Of a stretch of DNA of 64,000 nucleotides, positions 57,474-64,000 are shown piece by piece; within the stretch, counting starts at the first letter, position 1, and every line of letters begins with the position of its first letter. Under the pieces are notes generated by a model. The model saw only the letters and a list, made by a program, of their open reading frames with translations, was not told the DNA's origin and searched no databases. This DNA is from Nocardioides sp. JS614 (GTDB lineage Bacteria > Actinomycetota > Actinomycetes > Propionibacteriales > Nocardioidaceae), in NCBI RefSeq assembly GCF_000015265.1, contig NC_008699.1, forward strand, positions 2,046,001 to 2,110,000. The letters are read 5' to 3'. Both the position numbers and the translations under genes were made by a program.

Positions 57474-59081
57474 TCAGTAGCGGAACTGGCCGACCAGGCC
57501 CCGCATCCGCATGGAGACCGCCGAGAGCCCGTCCGCCGCCGCCCTCGTCGCGCTCGAGGCGTCGGTGGTGTCACCGGCCAGTCGGGCCACCTCGTCGATG
57601 GTCTGCGCGATCGTCCCGCTGCCGGTCGCGGCCTCGGCCACGCCGTGGCTCATCTCGGCGCTCGTGGCGGTCTGCTGCTCGATCGCGGAGGCGATCGCCG
57701 CCTGGGTGTCGTTGACCTGGTCGATCACCGCGGAGATGCGGCCGATCGCGTCGGCCGCCCGCACGGTGTCGCGCTGGATCGCCGCGACCTGGCGCTCGAT
57801 GTCCTCGGTGGCCGAACCGGTCTGGTCGGCGAGCTCCTTGACCTCGCCGGCGACCACGGCGAACCCCTTCCCGGCGTCCCCCGCGCGAGCGGCCTCGATG
57901 GTCGCGTTCAGCGCCAGCAGGTTGGTCTGGCCCGCGATGCTCGAGATCAGCTTGACCACGTTGCCGATCTGGGTGGACGACTCCCCGAGCTGCGTGACGA
58001 GCTCGGTGGTGCTCTGGGCGATCGTCACGGCCTCGGTGGCGACCACCGCGGCACTGCTGGTGCTCTGGGCGATCTCGCGGATCGAGGCGGACATCTCCTC
58101 GGTGCCCGCCGCGACGGCGTGCACGTGCTCCGACACCTGGCCCGCCGCCGTGGACACCTGCAGCGCGCTGGCCGCGGACCCGGAGGCGGAGTCGCTCATC
58201 TGCGCCGAGACCCGCGACAGGTCCGCCGAGGAGTCGGCGAGCTCCTGGGCGGCCAGGTCGATGTCGCGGACCGTGGCCCGCAGCCGCTCGGTCGCCCGCT
58301 CGAGCGCGGCCGCCATCTGACCGAGCTCGTCGCGGCTGTCGACGTCGGCGTGGCGGGTGAGGTCACCCTCGGCGAGCGCCTCGAGCACGGCGCGCACGCG
58401 GTCGAGCGGGCGCACGAGCGAGCGGGTCAGCAGCAGCCCGAGGGCGAGCACGACCACCAGCCCGATCGACGCACCGACCAGCAGCCGGGTGACGGCGCCC
58501 CGCTGCGCCTCGACGCCCTGCTGGGCGGCGACCGCGTGCTGCGCGACCGCGTCGGTGACCACGGGCAGGGTGTCCTCGAGGGTGTGGAAGGCCTGCAGGA
58601 ACGAGGGGTACGCCGCGCGCGCCCGGGCCGGGTCCTCCTCCGCCGTCGTCATCCAGGAGGACGCGGCCGTCAGGTACACCTCGACGATCGGGGTGGCGTC
58701 GGCGAGGGCCCGGTCGACGTCCGCGCCCAGGTGCGCGGCGCGCACCTCGTCGAGGCTGTCCTGCAGCGCCGCAGCGTGCTGCTCCAGGTCCGCGGCGGCC
58801 GAGAGGCGGGCGCCGGGGTCGTCGGGGTTGCCGAGCACCTGGAGCACGTCGCTGCGGATCGCGTCGTGCATCATGTCGGCCTGCAGCGCAGCCCCGGTGG
58901 CCGTGTTCGCGCGCATCAGCACGTCGCCACGGTCGGCGCCGGACCCGATCAGGTGGGCGGCGTACCCGCCGAGGGCGAGCACGACCGCGGCCACGACGCC
59001 GACGATGCTGAGCACGCGGGTGCGGATCGACCGGTCGACGAATCGGGGGAGGGAGCGCAGGCGGGGCGGGGCGAGCGACAT
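57474..59081 (-). CDS. Methyl-accepting chemotaxis-type receptor
   Basis: A 535-residue membrane receptor. One helix near residues 22-48, a ~150-residue extracellular helical domain (four-helix bundle type), a second helix at ~205-225, a HAMP domain (SLVRPLDRVRAVLEALAEGDLTRHAD) and a long cytoplasmic coiled coil. The signalling hairpin is ISSIAGQTNLLALNATIEAARAG, the universal MCP tip. AGGAGG precedes the ATG at 59081. There are no che genes in the window, so the receptor is either for a distant array or an orphan. Motility could not be judged. Confidence 0.92.
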   Translation of the reverse strand: MSLAPPRLRSLPRFVDRSIRTRVLSIVGVVAAVVLALGGYAAHLIGSGADRGDVLMRANTATGAALQADMMHDAIRSDVLQVLGNPDDPGARLSAAADLEQHAAALQDSLDEVRAAHLGADVDRALADATPIVEVYLTAASSWMTTAEEDPARARAAYPSFLQAFHTLEDTLPVVTDAVAQHAVAAQQGVEAQRGAVTRLLVGASIGLVVVLALGLLLTRSLVRPLDRVRAVLEALAEGDLTRHADVDSRDELGQMAAALERATERLRATVRDIDLAAQELADSSADLSRVSAQMSDSASGSAASALQVSTAAGQVSEHVHAVAAGTEEMSASIREIAQSTSSAAVVATEAVTIAQSTTELVTQLGESSTQIGNVVKLISSIAGQTNLLALNATIEAARAGDAGKGFAVVAGEVKELADQTGSATEDIERQVAAIQRDTVRAADAIGRISAVIDQVNDTQAAIASAIEQQTATSAEMSHGVAEAATGSGTIAQTIDEVARLAGDTTDASSATRAAADGLSAVSMRMRGLVGQFRY

Positions 59082-59192
59082 GGTCCGGTCCTCCTGGTGA
59101 GTTGCACCTTCATCGACCGGAGGACGCGGATCTTGAGTTGTCCGCGGGTGCGATCTGGCCCGGTGGCCCGGCCCGGGGCGTAGCGTCGAGGG

Positions 59193-59423
59193 GTGGATCG
59201 ACGCCGCCGGCACCGCACCTACTTCGTGCTCATGGGCGCCTGCCTGCTGCTGATCCTGCTCGCCTGGAACGTCGTTCGGCTGTGGTCGACGACCGCGGCG
59301 GTCGCGATGAGCGCGCTCGCCGCGCTGCTCCCGCCGATCGCCGCGTTCGTCGGCAACCAGGGCGCGCTGGACTCCTCCGCTGCGCCCACGGTCGACGATG
59401 ACGAGCCCGGGCGGAGCGCCTGA
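59193..59423 (+). CDS. DUF3099-type small membrane protein
   Basis: A 76-residue protein: basic start DRRRRHR, two helices (YFVLMGACLLLILLAWNVVRLW and AAVAMSALAALLPPIAAFVGN) and an acidic tail. This fits the actinobacterial DUF3099 family of small inner-membrane proteins. The GTG follows TAGCGT with a 6-base gap and no Shine-Dalgarno. Function unknown. Confidence 0.75.
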   Translation: MDRRRRHRTYFVLMGACLLLILLAWNVVRLWSTTAAVAMSALAALLPPIAAFVGNQGALDSSAAPTVDDDEPGRSA

Positions 59424-59433
59424 GCCTGCTCAC

Positions 59434-59481
59434 TCGAACGGCCGGCTCATTCGGACGGCCGGCTCATTCGGACGGCTGGGG
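59434..59481. repeat. 17-bp tandem repeat, about 2.6 copies
   Basis: TCGAACGGCCGGCTCAT, then TCGGACGGCCGGCTCAT and a partial third TCGGACGGCTGGGG. The repeats straddle the stop of the small minus-strand gene, so each copy carries a potential TGA in that frame. Confidence 0.7.
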
Positions 59482-59679
59482 GACCTTCACGTCCACGTTG
59501 CAGTCGATCTTCGGGTTGACCCCGAGATAGTTCAGCGGCCCGGCGACGATGGTGAGCGCCGTGTCGCCCGCCGACTTGCAGTTGACGTCCTGGTCGTCGC
59601 CGAAGTAGCCGCGCTGCCACGCGGCCAGCACGCCGATCACCAGCCAGACGACGACGATGATCCCGATCAGGCTCTTCAT
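59464..59679 (-). CDS. Small secreted/anchored protein
   Basis: A 71-residue protein: an N-terminal helix SLIGIIVVVWLVIGVLAAW, then a short extracytoplasmic part with two cysteines (DVNCKSAGD; KIDCNVDVKVPQPSE). Similar short proteins are common in actinobacteria, without known role. GGAGCAACC precedes the ATG. The stop lies in a 17-bp tandem repeat, so frameshifting slippage of that repeat would alter only the last residues. Confidence 0.6.
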   Translation of the reverse strand: MKSLIGIIVVVWLVIGVLAAWQRGYFGDDQDVNCKSAGDTALTIVAGPLNYLGVNPKIDCNVDVKVPQPSE

Positions 59680-59762
59680 GGTTGCTCCCTGCCTCGTTGT
59701 CCCCCCGACGCTGTCCCGTACCCAGCGGGCGGCGTCCGGGAAACCTCGAGGACCGAGAGGGC

Positions 59763-62981
<3,219 letters not shown>

Positions 62982-63016
62982 CGCACCTCCCGCGCCAACG
63001 ATAGGGCCCCGGGCGG

Positions 63017-64000
63017 TCACGGCTCGGCAGCGATGAGGTAGTCGCCGTCGGTGCCCTCGAGCAGCAGGGTCACGTCGTCGGTGGCCTTCGAGCCGTCGCG
63101 GCGGAGGTATTCCACGGTGTAGCTGATCCGCCGGTGGGCCGGGTCCGGCTGGGCCGAGAGAACGTCGGCGGTCTCGATGCTCTTCCAGAACGAGTTGTAC
63201 TGGCCGAACCCGCCGCTGGCGGCCTGGAAGTCCGGCGTCAGCAGACCCCAGGCGGACTTGGGGTCGGCCGTCACCGTCGCCAGGTAGTCCTCGATGAAGC
63301 TCTCCAACCCGTCGGCGGTGACCCCGGCGGGCGCGCCGGTCCCGGACGGGCTCTGCGACCCTCCGCTGCTGCCCTGTCCGGTGCCCGGTGTCGCCGCGGT
63401 GCCGTCGCGCTGGCCGTCGGTCCCCGCCGTGTAGGCCAGCCACCCGATGACCGCGATCGCGACGACGGCGGCCACCGCCGCGAGCACCGGCAGCATGCCG
63501 CTGCGATCACGTCGGCGCCCGCCGGGCGACGGCGTCGCCGGCGGAGGCGCCGCCGGAGCAGGGGGGTACGCCGGCGGGACCGGCGGCAGCTCCCGCGACA
63601 GCACCCGGGTCGGACTCGGGTCGGCCGCCGGTGCCGGCGCGGCCGCCGGCACGCCAGCGAGGACCGGCGTCGAGGGACCGGCGACGAGCACGTCCCGCAC
63701 CCGGGCCATCGACCAGCGATCGGCCGGCTCGCGGCACATCGTCGCCAGGAGGAGCGGGGCGAGCCAGCCGGCCTCGGGCAGCCGCGGCGGGTCCTCGTGC
63801 ACGATCCGGTAGAGCGCGCCCAGCAGGTTGTCTCCGACCTCGTACGGCGGGTGGCCGGCCAGCGCGTGGAAGAGCGTGGCCCCCAGCGACCAGACGTCGC
63901 TGGCGTCCGTCGCCTGCTGACCCGAGGCGACCTCGGGGGAGAGGTAGGCGGGGGAGCCCGTCACCAGCCCGGTCTGGGTCAGCGAGGCGTCCGCCTCCGC
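63017..64000 (-). CDS. Serine/threonine protein kinase, C-terminal part (5' end outside window)
   Basis: The frame is open to the window edge, giving 327 visible residues. The visible kinase part begins just before TGSPAYLSPEVASG (activation-loop P+1 region) and includes SDVWSLGATLFHALAGHPPYE and LATMCREPADRWSM. A Pro/Ala-rich juxtamembrane linker follows, one membrane helix (GMLPVLAAVAAVVAIAVIGWLAYTAG), then a Ser/Gly-rich spacer and a ~115-residue extracellular domain (GLESFIEDYLATV... WGLLTPDFQAASGGFGQYNSFW) of NTF2-like appearance. This is the layout of actinobacterial PknB-like receptors without PASTA repeats. Catalytic Lys and Asp lie outside the window. Confidence 0.85.
   Translation of the reverse strand, partial: AEADASLTQTGLVTGSPAYLSPEVASGQQATDASDVWSLGATLFHALAGHPPYEVGDNLLGALYRIVHEDPPRLPEAGWLAPLLLATMCREPADRWSMARVRDVLVAGPSTPVLAGVPAAAPAPAADPSPTRVLSRELPPVPPAYPPAPAAPPPATPSPGGRRRDRSGMLPVLAAVAAVVAIAVIGWLAYTAGTDGQRDGTAATPGTGQGSSGGSQSPSGTGAPAGVTADGLESFIEDYLATVTADPKSAWGLLTPDFQAASGGFGQYNSFWKSIETADVLSAQPDPAHRRISYTVEYLRRDGSKATDDVTLLLEGTDGDYLIAAEP

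Overview
The window is very GC-rich, with strong G/C third-position bias, frequent GTG starts and many 4-bp stop/start overlaps. The gene set is actinobacterial: a GAF/ANTAR regulator, a SigB/SigF-type sigma factor, a Zur-type repressor, two septum-formation-like lipoproteins, recO near uppS, and a leuA with a leucine-rich leader peptide. This suggests a Nocardioides-like member of the Propionibacteriales, though assignment from sequence alone is tentative. At least twelve starts have a TANNNT-like hexamer 6-9 nt upstream and no Shine-Dalgarno sequence, which is the leaderless-transcript arrangement common in this phylum.

Layout. 1-7 kb: end of a siderophore-interacting protein gene, era, two lipoproteins, and a stress-signalling block (a PP2C phosphatase/kinase/STAS fusion facing a GAF-ANTAR gene and a sigma factor). 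7-13 kb: zinc alcohol dehydrogenase, leuA with its leader, and a MASE1/PAS histidine kinase. 13-18.5 kb: an alpha/beta hydrolase without its nucleophile serine, then recO and uppS interleaved with two paralogous membrane histidine kinases. 18.5-21.8 kb: the overlapping operon znuA-znuC-znuB-zur behind two Zur boxes. 21.9-35 kb: a secreted beta-propeller protein, glyS, dus, dgt, a dehydrogenase, dnaG split by an in-frame intein in its zinc ribbon, and tRNA-Asn. 35-37 kb: a sulfotransferase and a secreted protein.

36.9-47.3 kb is the most unusual chromosomal segment. It is a complete System I cytochrome c maturation locus (ccdA; ccmA, ccmB; ccmC, D, E, F, G, H, I) with a di-heme c-type cytochrome gene and a hemA. 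Actinobacteria normally use System II (CcsA/CcsB). All three promoters carry the same 28-bp operator, TCTAA-N18-TTAGA, which points to one unidentified regulator coordinating haem supply, haem export, apocytochrome reduction and the substrate.

47-50 kb: a PIG-L deacetylase, a phosphotransferase-fold protein, a DUF72 protein and tRNA-Met. 49.96-57.2 kb is a 7.2-kb integrative element in tRNA-Met, bounded by 48-bp direct repeats. It holds a tyrosine integrase, DNA-binding proteins, a rolling-circle-type replication protein, and cargo of three unfamiliar genes. One cargo protein ends in a HEPN domain with an RxxxxH motif, so this is a candidate phage-defence or addiction locus. 57-64 kb: a chemoreceptor, two small membrane proteins, a BarA-type hybrid kinase, and the end of a serine/threonine kinase running off the window.
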